The notes under the pieces: model-generated
What the model saw: the letters and a program-made list of their open reading frames with translations, nothing else
The model's database searches: none
Told to the model about the DNA's origin: nothing
NCBI RefSeq assembly: GCF_024362695.1
Contig: NC_065424.1
Span: forward strand, 3,012,786 to 3,076,785
Length of the DNA stretch: 64,000 bases
Direction of reading: 5' to 3'
Source of the DNA: Pectinophora gossypiella
Lineage: Eukaryota; Arthropoda; Insecta; Lepidoptera; Gelechiidae
In this document: piece after piece, positions 28,536-40,568 of the stretch
Layout: each line of letters starts with the position of its first letter
Position numbering within the stretch: the first letter of the stretch is position 1
Made by a program: the position numbers and the translations under genes

Positions 28536-29559
28536 GAATTTTGTCTAGCAATTTTATATTCGTACCTTGTATTGTATGTCTTTCAAAGAAAGAAAGAAAC
28601 GTTTATTATAAAGGGATACCACAGGTTCACGTAAAATACGGTTACGGTTCGGTTTCACGGTTTCTCGTAATTGCTAAGTACCCGTTAATCCTGATAATAT
28701 CGGTAATCAATGGACAAAGGATATGAAAAAATAAATAAATATCATTTGATATATAATAAATGTGGGATTTGGCGTGTAACGGAACGTAAGGTGAGTGAAA
28801 GGGAAGGATGACAGTGTGCGAGAGAGAGAGGAGAGGGGTGTGGGAAGGAGGACGATTAGAAGGAAGGTTACGGGACTTTAAAAAAGAATCGACGGAAAAC
28901 GAATTTGGAGCTTTTCCTTTCATATCCCTACATAAATATCATAATAATCTAGGCTCGCGTTTGACCACGATCTCACCTGATGGTAAGTGACGATGTGGTC
29001 TAGAGTCGACCACGCTTACCTAGCAAATAAAACAACCTTAATGTTATGAAGAGTTAAGATTCTTCTTCTCACGTGAGGGTTGTGACGTCAGTCATCTTGT
29101 AACCCTGGCACACCCCCGACACTTTATACAAACAACCTCCTTTTACACAGACACCACACATTGACATTATCGTACACGCGCATCTGTGTGTGTGACGTCT
29201 GACGCCATACGATTGAAGACTAAACTATGTTCGAGAGGGGGTGAGGTAAACCTAGCGCAGACGCTGGTGGGGAGCGGAGAGTTGACCTTCTGTACGTAGT
29301 ATTATTCCTTATTCTATGACCCTGGTGTCAGGGTTACTATTGAGCCACCCCGGCTTATGTAACGACTACGCAACTTAAGTAAATAGTAACCGGGACTAAC
29401 AATCAAATCAAATAAATCATTGACAATTGTCATGAATACTCATTGTCTATCCAACCATATTAGCGACGATTGAGTATTGGCGATGAGTTAGTCACACACA
29501 GTCATCAAGGCACACAGAACCGCTGGCATAGAAGTTAAATTAACATTGTGTATGTGCTT
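28536..29559. other. Mixed repeat stretch
   Basis: 29155-29325 is a minus-strand copy of the GAATAAGGAATAATAC repeat. About 29320-29400 is a SINE-A fragment (minus). 28800-28860 is purine-rich. I see no exon. Confidence 0.45.
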
Positions 29560-29815
29560 GTCGAAATCACTTTGTGAGACTGTCCTTTGTTTGGTAAGGA
29601 CTTTTCAGGCTTGAATCACCTGATTGTCCGAAAAAGTAAGATGATTCCGTGCTTCGGAGAGCACGTTAAGCCGTTGATCCCGGTTATTAGCCGTAAAAAC
29701 ATCTCCACCAACCCGCATTGGAGCAGCGTGGTGAAGTATGCTCCATACCTCCACCGGTTGATTGAGGAGAGGCCTGTGCCCAGCAGTGGGACGTATATAG
29801 GTTGTTTATGTATGT
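29560..29815 (+). mobile_element. SINE-B, 5' truncated
   Basis: It begins at 'tcgaaatcactttgtgagac', lacks the tRNA head and ends 'cagcagtgggacgtatatag'. Confidence 0.75.
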
Positions 29816-29904
29816 TACGTTGTAATTATTGGTCAGCAAAAATTTAGTTTCGATCGCCATCGACTCGCAAAGAAGAAGATGTGCAGAAGGGACCTTCTCC
29901 GCCC

Positions 29905-30012
29905 CGCACTAGGGAATGCAATCCCGTTCTCGCGAGATCTCGTCAAATTTTTCGGGATCACTCCCGAAGTATAATATCACGAGAACCCACTGGAGATTGA
30001 CGGGATTGGGCG
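29905..30012. repeat. hAT-like terminal fragment
   Basis: 'ctagggaatgcaatcccgtt' and 'ctcgcgagatctcgtcaaat' resemble termini of hAT-type MITEs (recalled look, not searched). 'cccactggagattgacggga' may be the opposite arm. Confidence 0.35.
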
Positions 30013-30059
30013 AATCACCTGGAGGTATACTTTTTGTTTTTATTATGCTGATTTCCAAA

Positions 30060-30178
30060 GACTTATCCTAGCCAAACAAAGGACAGTTTCATAGTGATTT
30101 AGACAATTTTCCTCTGCGGAATCGAACCCGGACCTCCAGATCGTGAGCCCAACGCTCTAACCACTAGATCATGGAGGA
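30060..30178 (-). repeat. SINE-B head fragment
   Basis: The minus strand reads 'cctccatgatctagtggtta', 'gagcgttgggctcacgatct', 'ggaggtccgggttcgattcc' and the start of the body. Confidence 0.7.
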
Positions 30179-30480
30179 TGGTATTATACAACCTCCTTCT
30201 TTTTTAAGTCAGTTAATAAGATTGTAAAGTATCCCGGCCCGGTACGCTCCCGGAGCCGCGTCTGTGTACTTAGGCCCTATAAGTACCTACTATTATGGAC
30301 AAGGATACATCCGTTTCCTTTGTGTCGACGTATATGGAAGTGAACGTGAGGTAGATATCAAGCTAAACGATCAGGTTGGTTAAATTAGCTGGTAATGGCG
30401 ATCGGGGTTACTTTTAGACTGTCAATACTCAGAGATTTGCCTGGTCACTTTTTAGGGCAAATTATATGAGGTATAAGGTG

Positions 30481-30577
30481 AGGTAGGTAAGGGAAGGTAG
30501 GTAAGGGAAGGTAGGTAAGGGAAGGTAGGTAAGGGAAGGTAGGTAAGGGAAGGTAGGTAAGGTAAGATAGGTAAAGG
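30481..30577. repeat. 14-bp minisatellite, about seven units
   Basis: Five perfect consecutive units of AGGTAGGTAAGGGA from 30481 to 30550, then two worn units. The ORF across it is a repeat artefact. Confidence 0.95.
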
Positions 30578-30988
30578 AGGGGTATAACAGTGTTAGAGAA
30601 GTTGAATGTTGGTTCGTTCGTTCGCTTGAGTTCGTGAAAATTTCATCATTAGTATACAACTTATGTACCTATATAATAAAATAAATAAATAAAGCTTTTA
30701 AAATTTATGTTCCGGTGTGAAATTCAATTTTAATTTGACACCTATTCTTAAATGTTTGATGAACTTTTCGGCCCAAATAGGTATTTTATTATTTATGAAC
30801 GCGAAGTTCTTGGGGCTCACTCCTAATAGACCTCCAGGGAGGTAGTATTCAAAGTCAGGTACGACCTCGGCGCAGTGGCGGTTTTAACTCTTGACTGCTG
30901 GGATATAGTATCTATGTTATGTTATGTTAGTGGGCTCTGTTTTCCGCATTTAGACTCTAAGATGGCCCATTATGCGTGTAATTGTTGA

Positions 30989-31228
30989 CTACGTAAGCCA
31001 ACCTAACTCCTTCCAGAAGCTCCTGCTCCTGGGGTTTTCACAGGCTTTGCGGAGCGACCCCATTCCTTTGAGGATTTTTACCCGTTGTGCTGACACTCCC
31101 GTGCATTCCAGGATGACATGGGGGGCAGTTTCTTCTGCGTCTAGACAGCCTCTGCAAACTGGGCTGTCCGTTGTCCCTAAATTAAATAGGTGTTTGTTGA
31201 GTGGGTACTGACCCGGAATGCTGCCCAC
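30989..31228 (-). pseudogene. Non-LTR retrotransposon C-terminal fragment (Jockey/I-like zinc knuckle region)
   Basis: An open stretch of 79 codons on the minus strand. It contains YPLNKHLFNLG, SPVCRGCLDAEE and TAPHVILECTG, a C-x2-C-x8-H-x4-C arrangement preceded by the H-x-F/L pattern. This is typical of the end of the pol protein in Jockey-, I- and R1-like elements. No reverse-transcriptase core is seen in the flanks, so it is a relic. Confidence 0.7.
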
Positions 31229-31757
31229 TACTATTCGGGATATAGTAGCTTATGTTATGTTATATCAGCTCCAACATCTGTCATAATATATTTCATATTT
31301 CTTATAAGCCAATTGTCTTAGTTCACGTCTATAAATATTTTATATAATATCTCCGGCAAGTCTAAGTGGTGGGTTAACTTAAATCACTTCGTTCATAATC
31401 CGCGTATTAGCCAATAGGGCCACTACAATCTGGCGTTTATCCAGCCACTTCAGGGCTTCTCTACTTTGTAACGTGATCGGCTGAATACCGAGCCTTGTTG
31501 TTTCGCGTTCAACGGGCTTTTTTAGGTCACCCTTTGTAAGAAGCATGTGATTTGCGCTTGGAATTTTCCTTCAATATCTTAAGGTACCTAGCTAAGTTTT
31601 GAAAAAGGTTTTAGCTTGGAGCGGAAGTCTATTTCTGTCTTTGATTAGTTGTATCTAAAATTACTGTCTATTTTTTGGTAGTATATATTTACTTACACAA
31701 AGAAACATATAGCATTACAGAGTAGCCTAAGTTATTATATGCATCCTCGCGTTCTGT

Positions 31758-31958
31758 TCAGCAGAGATGCGGTTTTTTGCGCCAGACAGCGTCAAAACCA
31801 TCCACACCCGTCTCCACGAACTTGGCCGACGCGCCATATCGCGCGTTTATGTATGACATACTGATGGTAACAGGAGCCGCGTGGTTTTTCCCTCTAATGG
31901 CGTCTGTCAGGCTCGACCGCATCTCAGCGGAAGTGTGGTCGATACCTGATCTCTTCAT
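31758..31958 (-). other. Unidentified open frame, possible exon or relic
   Basis: 67 codons on the minus strand with balanced composition: DHTSAEMRSSLTDAIRGKN, then VTISMSYINARYGASAKFVE and TGVDGFDAVWRKKPHLC. The ordered hydrophobic pattern and GC-richer sequence suggest a real or recently real coding segment. The opposite strand is also open, so strand is uncertain. I do not recognise it. Confidence 0.35.
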
Positions 31959-31959
31959 T

Positions 31960-33860
31960 CATAACCAGACAGATTACGTAGACAGGAATAGGGAACGGCT
32001 AGTCATTTCATATGCAAGGGGTAAAAAGTTTGATATGGTGAAAGAAATTGGGTTGTTTGATGGCTTTTGTGTTGGAGGGTAACTTTATAATGTAATGTGT
32101 GTCTGTGTGTGTGTGTGTAGTGTTGCTACCTATGTAATAAGGCTGCCTTTAGTACCAATTGTTTATGTAATGCGTTTGATTTGTGTAGAATTAAAGAGTT
32201 ATTCCATAGTATTGTGTAACTCTATTATTCAAACTCTACTTTGTTACTTGCAGATTTTGAGCAATAAAAAAAGGGTAACAACTCTAAGGACTCGGCATTT
32301 ATCTTCATTCATTTTAGTACTTTTTTGAGAACTTTAAATGACACCTAAGGCAAATCGACAATAAGTCACAACTTTGCAACTAAAACAAATAATTTATATA
32401 ACATAATATAGCATCACGCCTGTGACCTCTAAGGGGTTGGCAAAAGCGTATAGAACCTATATATACACCCACTTCTCAAGTGCAGTGTAATACGGGACGA
32501 GCCTAATGCCATTAATCGGGCACAAATCCTGGAAACCATGATAACAATTATCTATCATCCAAATATGATTTCAAAGTTATAAAGTCGAATTCAGCGGCTT
32601 TTATAAAATTATGAGACTCTACATTCGTCAATAAGTATATAGATTTTAGGTACCTAATTGAAAAGCTTCGTAGGTTGAAAGGGCAGACAGGCAGTCGCTT
32701 CTGTAAAAAACCTGGCAAATCTTCAGGTTAGGTAAGCGGACCCTGTGAAAAACGAGATAACGCTAGGAGGATGAAGTAATTTAAAAGCTTCAATAAAAAA
32801 TGACACGAAAAATATTGTAACGAACTTATGATCGCGTCATAATCAATGATCTAGCTGCTACTATGTTCCACGTTCCAAGCTCGTAAGAGTTATAAGCTAC
32901 AAGAGAACGGGAACCGCTAATTCCGCTGCGCTGTGGGAACCGGCCGGCGAGGATATTGCGTGCACTGCAACCAATATAACTTACGTATGTATCTAACTAT
33001 CTACTCGTAACTGTATCGTATAGGAATCTAACTTTTACTCGTAAGCTTGGGTTTCATCTTACTTTGCTTCGCAGGGTTATGCTACAATAGTTGACCATTT
33101 AAATAATCGATCTACAGAATCGATCATAAATATCAGCTCGGTATCTGTTGCGGCTGTGAAAAATCGTTTGCTTAAACTGTTCTAATTTCAAACATCTTCG
33201 GTATTTATATTCAGAGTTTTTAACTGTTAGTCTGTTACCTATTAAACAAAGTTCAAGAAGAAACCAAGCGGTTGTTTTACTATTCTATTCTTCGTGTGGT
33301 TACTGAGGTAGATTAACAACCTCATCAACCCTGGCGTCTGGGTTATTATTGAGCCACCAAAGGCCCCACTCCGGTAAACATATATACCATTGCCTTTATA
33401 TACGTAGTGTCTTTCTTTGTAAACAAGCAGGTATGATGTATTTTACTACACATAAGTACAGACTTAAATCTTTTTCGCGCTTACGCTTTATAACCAAAAA
33501 TGTCCAGATCGTACAATAAATAGCCCGCTATATAATAACAATAATCTAATAATAAAAATGGACTCCAGATGGTCAATAACAGAAGATAGGACGATATTTC
33601 TCTCTATTGAAACACATTTTAGTGCAGGCGATTATGGCGGGAAATAAAACGAAATGGGGAAGGATAGCAAGATGGCCGCCGTAAAGACTGGCCGGCGGAC
33701 TGTTCAAACGTGATAGGACTGCAATTTCAAAGGATTTTGATAGATTTCACTCATATTTTACGACCGCAGACGAATAGGGAAGTTTCATATATAGTTTCCG
33801 CTTTCGTATACTGAAATATTATGTTGAAAGGAGGGAGGGAGGGAAATGGCTAGCTATAGG
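31960..33860. other. Repeat mosaic without recognised genes
   Basis: About 32395-32545 is a dispersed repeat ('cctaatgccattaatcggg') related to about 27290-27440 and, inverted, 49110-49260. 32665-32785 is a SINE-D tail (plus). 32870-32970 is a GC-rich island of unknown nature. 33288-33370 is a SINE-A fragment (minus). 33650-33690 has 'gcaagatggccgcc', a word also found in the tandem array at 1691-2615. Confidence 0.45.
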
Positions 33861-33862
33861 TA

Positions 33863-34004
33863 CGGTCACGAGCATTAATATGTATACACTTTGGTACCAT
33901 GTCACATTAACTTTTTTGACAAATTGAACTGTAAGTCCCACTAAATGTCAAATATGTTTGTGCGACAGAGTCCTAAAGTGGGTACATTATATTGCTCATG
34001 ACTG
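33863..34004 (+). mobile_element. TA-MITE copy 5 (142 bp)
   Basis: It starts CGGTCACGAGCA and ends TGCTCATGACTG, flanked by TA on both sides. Confidence 0.88.
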
Positions 34005-34964
34005 TACTTAGTTATAAGGGTATCTTTAATGTATAGGTACCGCTATTTAGAAACTGGCGAAATAGAACAACAAATCAAGGATGACAGAAGTCTATTTTGG
34101 TACCTGTTCATGTAAGATGAACCATGTCAGAATTTTAGAAACCTTTGGCTGCTCAATAGTAGGTGCTTATCTCTGACACCAGAGTTCATTAACGTATAAT
34201 TATGTTACTATAGTAACCCACAGTTAATGAGGTCGTCTAACTCTTCTTATAATAAAAAAAACAGTTGCGTTATATTGTATAGAAACGTATCTGTGTTTCC
34301 AATTTCGCCTACTAAAGTATAGTTACTCAGAAGTGTGTTCCAAACGTGGCTAGATTAGCTCAAACAGGACTGCCCACACGCGCCCACAATGGCGTCTCTG
34401 ACGAAATTGGCCTTTATACATGGATCAAAGAAAGTCTAGTCTACTTTGGACAACAGAATAAAAATATAAGTTGTAAAAATGTTGTAAAAACCCAAGTTTC
34501 GGTTTTTAGGTCTTAATCCGCAGGAGAAAATCAGTTTGTTTTTCATTTTTTTCCAGAAAAAGAAAAACAATATGGATGTTACACGTGGTTTCCTAAAACC
34601 GTGAAAATTGAAAACGAGAAGGGTTAGGCTTTTCGCAATATAGGGATGTACTTACCAGATTAGATTAGTTAAAAAACATAAAAATTAACTCACTCCAATA
34701 AACATTCTCCTAGCTCTATAAACAATTAAACTTACAACAACTAATTGCTTTCAGTGCGGTCAAGGCTCTCTCGCCTCAAATTAAAGAAAGATTTTACAAC
34801 TCTACTAATACGTAACCTATTCAATGACCATAAATCAATAAATTAGTTAGTTAGGTGCCTATCTATTACCTACGTAATGTAAACAGCCTACGTCCCATTA
34901 TCACCATAGATATATCCCACTGCAGAACACAGTCTCTCCTCATACATCAACTAGCATTATTCCG
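34005..34964. other. Stretch without recognised genes
   Basis: 34112-34200 is a degraded SINE-A fragment and 34868-34945 a degraded SINE-B tail (minus). The rest is AT-rich and unassigned. Confidence 0.4.
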
Positions 34965-35275
34965 TTTTTCACAGGGTCCGCTTACCTAATCTGAAACTTT
35001 GACAGGTCCGGTTTTTACAGAAGCGACTGCCTGTCTGACTTTCCAACCCGCGAAGGGAAAACCAGCCCAATACAAGTTAGGTCACATACCGCCGAAAATG
35101 CATTTCTCGAGAATGTGGGTTTCCTTCACCACTGAGCACGTGATAATCACTTGTGATCCAAATATGAATTTTAAAACGAATTTGATAATCATCAGTTTAG
35201 GCCTATGCTGGATTCGAACCTGCGACGTCAAATTGAGAGACAAGCGTCCTACCAACTAGGCTACCACGGTTTCAT
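34965..35275 (-). mobile_element. SINE-D, essentially full length
   Basis: Minus-strand order: tRNA-like head ('accgtggtagcctagttggt', B-box ggttcgaatcc), body 'gatgattatcaaattcg' and 'cacgtgctcagtggtgaag', tail 'cccttcgcgggttggaaagt', 'caggcagtcgcttctgtaaa' and 'gcggaccctgtgaaaaacgg'. The ORF across it is a SINE shadow. Confidence 0.85.
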
Positions 35276-36677
35276 ACACTCTCCTCATTCATCGGAGGGA
35301 AAGAATATTCTCCAGCAACTGGCACCCCTGTTAGTTGGTAGACAAACGCTCTGACCATAGACAATTTAAAAAAGTTTAATCATTAGACTTGTACTGTTAA
35401 AGGTATTGTGTCCTTTCTAACTTGATGAACCTGTATACAGTGTTTGTAACATTGTTTTTATAAGAAAAAAATAAATAAAAAAAGACCCAATATCTTTTTA
35501 AAATCCAAGCCTCATTGTTTTACTATTGTGTCTGGGACTTGCGAGCAGTGATGAGACGTTCCCAGGAAAATTCCTAAAGTGGGAATGTTCCCGTTGTGAA
35601 AACTCTTTAAATAGGACACGGGCTGCTTTTCTTTTTCAAATTGTTCTTTCTTGTACTCTGATCTTGTCAGCCTAAAGGCTAGGCAATAAAGCTCTTTTTA
35701 CAAAACCTATGCGCCGTTTTACTGCCGGAAATGTAATTCATAATTCATGTTCCCAAAAAAGTCCTGGAAGAAATGGAGGGAGGCCTTTGCCCAGCAGTGG
35801 GACACTTAAGGCTAGATAAGATAAGAATGTTCTCAAAGTGGGTGATCACCTGTCACAGGTTTAACAGGAAGATCTGCTGAATGCGTTCTGTGTTTTTTTA
35901 TTCCAGTAAAAAGAAGCAACAAATAACAAAAATACACACGTCTAGCAACACCAATCATCACTAATGCTGACCACTCAGCATACCTACGGGTCACTGACCT
36001 ACACGTCACAGTCCACACACACCAGCTGACTATCGCCATAAGACGCGGCTGTAAAATATTCTGTGGCTCGTGTTGAACTCACTGGACCAATCAATTGACA
36101 CGCCCATAGAGTAATTGCCGGAACGATTCGAATTTAGTTATTAGGGATGAAATAGGCGTGCAAACATTATTGGTACGTTAGCATTAATATGGTCTGTGGT
36201 AAGGTGCGGTTTTATGTCTAAAAATTGAATTGAAATTTGACTTAATAAGTACTTACTAACAACAATATACTAAACATCGGTATAATATATTTTTTACAAC
36301 AGTATTACTGGAATTATGTATGTGTTTTAACTCCCGTAATAGGTATTGTTGTAGGACTTCACTGGATCAAAGAGAAATTATAAAATACATACATACACAC
36401 ATAAACTCACGCCCGTAATCCCTAATGGGGTGGGCAGAGCCACAAGTAATCAAAGACAACTTGCAGCCACTGTTGATACGATGTCGTAAGCTGGATATGA
36501 TAAACCTATAAAATACTAATCTAGAAAATGATTAAACATACATCTCATGTTTCTTTTATATTAGGTATTTTTGAATTTTAATTTGTAAATTAGGTACTAC
36601 CTAACAATGAGTACGTTTGACCGATTTAAATGATGACTTCACACGCCCGTATTTTCATACAAATTCCATAATTGTAA
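35276..36677. other. Repeat mosaic without recognised genes
   Basis: 35385-35485 looks like a retroposon 3' end with an A-rich tail. 35540-35610 starts 'cagtgatgagacgttccca', hAT-terminus-like. 36390-36510 is the 'aaactcacgcccgtaatcc' repeat. The open frame at 35833-36039 (minus) has no domain. Confidence 0.4.
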
Positions 36678-37010
36678 TGAGGAACTTTCTAGGATACGTT
36701 TCCCAAAATACAATATAGATGGCGTTGTACAGATTTAATGTGATAATTACCTATTTTCTCATTGCCTGGGTACATAATTACACAAAAATATAATATAATG
36801 GCAGAAGCTTATATAAAAATAATTATTGCTTGATACTTGGATCAGATTATGAGATAGATAGATGTGATAACAAGCGTCGTCATTTATACGCAAAAACAAA
36901 GATAAAAGATGCATATAACATCTGTTATCCATGAAATTAGGTTAAACGAAAGCAAATCTGTACAGCGCCATCTGATTTTTTTTTGGGGAACGTAGCCTAT
37001 AAGTCCCTCA
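36678..37010. mobile_element. MITE-H, complete (333 bp)
   Basis: The left arm 'tgaggaactttctaggatac' through 'gatggcgttgtacagattt' is the inverse of the right arm 'aaatctgtacagcgccatc' through 'gtagcctataagtccctca', about 60 bases. The interior is AT-rich and non-coding. Partial relatives lie at 12650, 17640, 25205 and 37745/38090. Confidence 0.85.
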
Positions 37011-37378
37011 TTAGTTTTGACGTTTGTAAAAAATATTTTTAGTAAATAAGTAGTTTATTCGACAATTTTTTTCAGACTTTAACATTGTACCTAATGACGG
37101 TTTTTTCCGTGAATGTTCTGAGACATAGGCTGAAAACGATGGTTTCTTATCACTACGCATCAATTAACGTTGAAAGCCATTCCTACGTGTATTTTGAAGT
37201 TACAACAACGTTGTCACAGTAGATAATAATAAATGGACCTTCTGTAACAAACAGTCTAACTTAGTTTCGACCCCTTTTACTCCTGAATACATTATCTAAG
37301 TGAGTATTTATGTAACATGATGGAAATAGAGTTTTCAGATCAGTGAAGCCACACTGAAACATTCGAAAGAGCATCTGA
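37011..37378. other. Stretch without recognised features
   Basis: AT-rich. I see no exon, RNA gene or clear repeat. Confidence 0.35.
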
Positions 37379-37545
37379 CCCCGCGGTACAACAACCGTAC
37401 CGCGCGTGGCGCGATATAAATCGAGGTCTTCGCCCAATAGACGAACGCAACGCTATCTACCTACGTAGATAAATGTCGCACGGCTATTGGTTGAAGCCTT
37501 CGATATAATTGGCGACACGCGCGAAGCGTTTGCTGTGCCGTGGGG
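37379..37545. mobile_element. Short GC-rich inverted-repeat element (167 bp)
   Basis: The arms CCCCGCGGTACAAC... and CCCCACGGCACAGC... face each other and pair imperfectly for about 63 bases, including 'cgcgcgtggcgcgatataaa' on one side and 'ccaattatatcgaaggcttc' on the other. Its GC content is well above the flanks. It is the only copy I see in the window. Confidence 0.65.
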
Positions 37546-37805
37546 ACTTTTCCAATGATTCTATTTCTATAAATAAGTAAACCACTTTTCTAATGCTTGA
37601 AAATGTCAACCGATGTAAGACAAGGGTTGTTTTGTTTGCCTGTTTTTAGTATTAATAAATCGTTTATCTATTCTTTAAGTTCAATCCACCCTTTTAAGAT
37701 TTTAAAGGTTAACGATTGACATAGGATTGTAGCAGAGTGCAAACTCTCCTTAAAACATAGATGGAATACCTACAGATGCCATTGTGCAGATTTAATGTGA
37801 TAATA

Positions 37806-38087
37806 ACGGCCTCTGTGGTCCAGTAGTTGAGCGTTGGACTCACGATCCGGAGGCCCCGGGTTCGAATCCCGGTGGGGACATATCACAAAAATCATTTTGT
37901 GATCCCTAGTTTGGTTAGGACATTACAGGCTGATCACCTGATTGTCCGAAAGTAAGATGATCCGTGCTTCGGAAGGCACGTTAAGCCGTTGGTCCCGGTT
38001 ACTATTTACTGATGTGAGTAATCGTTACATGAGCCATGTCAGGGGCCTTTGGCGGCTCAATCATAACCCTGACACCAGGGAAGATGT
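37806..38087 (+). mobile_element. SINE-A nested in MITE-H
   Basis: tRNA-like head ('ggcctctgtggtccagtagt') and the SINE-A body, ending around 'aaccctgacaccagggaa'. The flanks TGTGATAAT and TGTGGTAAT form a duplication inside a MITE-H sequence that reads 'cagatttaatgtgataatta' and 'cctattttctcattgc' once the SINE is removed. Confidence 0.82.
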
Positions 38088-38411
38088 GTGGTAATTACCT
38101 ATTTTCTCATTGCTCGACTGGCAGCATGAGAGTTAAAAGTCATGCATCATGTAATGAAGACGTAAATGAAGCCACGAGACAGGCTGCCTGATTGGAAGCA
38201 AGGACGAATTGGTTATCGGGCTTTAAGGTCCCCTCCGATGTTAATAGGCTTGTAAAACAATGAGCCAGAATGAATGCAGATGCAATATCCATGTCAATGA
38301 ATGAACCGGGGTTCATGTGTCTAAGTACATTGGGCGACACGTGATGATCGCATGTCACATTGTGTTATATGCTTCAAGCTCACAACATAACCTATAAGTA
38401 CCTACTTATAC

Positions 38412-38697
38412 ATAACATAAACAGCCAAGATATGCGTCCCACTGCTGTGCACAGGCCTCCCTTTAATCAACCGGAGTAGGTATGATTTTACGGCTAATAG
38501 CCGCGACCAATGGCTTAACGTGCCCTCCGAAGCACGGAATCATCTTCCTCTTTTGGACAATCAAGTGATTCAAGCCTGCATAGTTCTTAGCAAACAAAGG
38601 AGTCTCACAAAGTAATTTCGATAATCTCCATCGGGGGATTCAAATTCGGACCTCCAGGTCGTGACGCTAACGGTCTAACCACTAGACCGTGGAGGAT
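38412..38697 (-). mobile_element. SINE-B, internally worn
   Basis: Inverse of the SINE-B order: tail 'cactgctgtgcacaggcctc', body 'aatggcttaacgtgccctcc', head 'ggtctaaccactagaccgtg'. The segment carrying 'gtggagcagcgtggtggagt' is deleted. Confidence 0.75.
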
Positions 38698-40530
38698 GTT
38701 ATGTTACTTATAAGTACATACAACTATTTAAAAATATTAAAGCATAAACAATCCTGTCATTGTATGTGTATGTATATGTATGTATAGCGATCTAACACAA
38801 CGTTAATCTTTAGTTAGGAAAACCAAAAACATTTATATTAAGTACTAAACCGTCTTTTGAAATCTCTGTCCACCCCTAAAGAGATTGCGTTTACGTACCT
38901 TACACAAAAATACATATCAACAGTATCTAATTGACTTGCTGTCATAACACAGCAAGATCTTAAACCACACGAAGGGTAAACTTCTCAAGTGAGTATTTAA
39001 GGCTTCCCTCCTTAAACAAGAGGAGCTCGTTACCCTATACTTGAGCTGAACAGCTCCCGACTCACCTGAACAGCTTCCAACTCTCAAAATTTCCTGCAGA
39101 CTATGAAAATCGTAACTCAAACTATCGACTCACGTTCTTACTAGCCAGTGACGGACTTAGGGAGACAAAAGCAATTGATAATACGCAATTTAGCTTCACT
39201 TCAGTATAGGTACCGTGGGCTTGATAGTATTGTATTTAACCAGAGAGAACGCAGGGACGAAAGCGATCACCAAATTCTGGAGCAAAGTTGAAATAAATAA
39301 ATCTAATAATAATAATATAAACCGCCCTTTTCGCTCAAACAACCAACGCGACCTATGTTTACGTACACCACTGGAGCTATCGAAGCTATCTTTATCACAA
39401 CACAAACAAGACGAGATTCCGAAAATTTCGCTATCTCGTAGGACTGATATTTCCAATCCCGCGGAACTCGAATTTGCGATCTCGAGTCGAGATTGCAATT
39501 CCTAACTTTTAGAGATATTTATTATATTTTATTGACTGCATACAACCCTGAGTTGTCTTTTGTTAGTATATTTTATTACCTAACATTCAATCGTTAGATG
39601 AGAGTAACGAACTCTGAGCACGAACAGTTTAGTTCCTAGTGTTACACTCACAAAAAATCTGTCGCCTGATAAAATATACTCTTTTCACGATTAAAAAAGT
39701 AAATTGATGTTCATTGTTGAAAGTTATTATAGGAAGTTGGTTAAGTGCGGAAGGATGGTTCGTAAAAGCTAAGTTATTAATTATGACTTCATCGATATTA
39801 TAATTTTACTCTTTATTGAATGCTACTGAAGTGCATTATTTGTTCTAATTAAGACCCCTGACTACGTACTTACATCAGTAAGTACTAACCGGGACCAGCG
39901 GGTTAATATACCGAAGCATGAATCGTCTTACTTTCGGACGATCAGGTGATCAGCCTGTAATTTCCTAACCAAACTAGGGATCACAAAGTGATTTTTGTCG
40001 AACCCGGGACCTCGGGATCGTGAGACTGAATCACAGGACCACCATTCTATACCGTAGTGGAGTAGACTGAAAAAGGGCACGTTAAGCAGTCGGTCCCGGA
40101 CACTATTTACTTAAGTAACTATACTATACTTACTTAATTAAATAGTGAATTCAGGGTAGTGCTCGTGTGGTTCACGAGAACCCACACGAGAGAAAAAGTA
40201 ATTTCGCAACATTTCCGTCGAAGAACCAATTTTAATCCAAATACCGCACAGCATATATGTAGTTATAGCTCAGTATTACCGCATAGTACTAGTTAGGTGG
40301 AAGAACAACGGACAGCTGTATATAAATCACCCAGACCTGAGAGATAGACAGGCCGCAGCTAATTCTAATATCTGTTTGCTGCATGAGAATGACTTAGGTG
40401 TTAAAGATGGAATGGTCGCCTTGGAATAAAAACCTCGCAAGTGCAAATGCACTACAGCCCTTGAAAGCTTATATTGATTAGTTCAATATCCTGCCGTATA
40501 TCATGTTGAAAAAATGATAAGATTTATAAA
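38698..40530. other. Repeat-derived stretch with an unexplained open frame
   Basis: 39215-39505 (plus) is open for 96 codons, beginning at a GTG, and overlaps another open frame on the minus strand. Its 3' part contains 'gcgatctcgagtcgagattg', which looks hAT-terminus-like, so I read it as repeat-derived. 39848-40050 is a worn SINE-A (minus). TATATAAA near 40319 has no recognisable gene after it. Confidence 0.35.
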
Positions 40531-40538
40531 TACTACAC

Positions 40539-40568
40539 GCACTTTTAGCATATTTATGCTAAAAGTGC
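40539..40568. repeat. Perfect 13-bp hairpin with a 4-base loop
   Basis: GCACTTTTAGCAT, loop ATTT, ATGCTAAAAGTGC. No run of T follows and the stem is too short for an animal pre-miRNA. Function unknown. Confidence 0.8.

Noticed and set aside
30481..30577. CRISPR-like regular repeat
   Set aside because: It is a direct 14-bp minisatellite with no spacers, in eukaryotic DNA.
39215..39505. 96-codon plus-strand ORF as a gene
   Set aside because: It starts at GTG, is overlapped by an open frame on the other strand, is Asn/Ser-rich, and its end looks like a hAT-type terminus.
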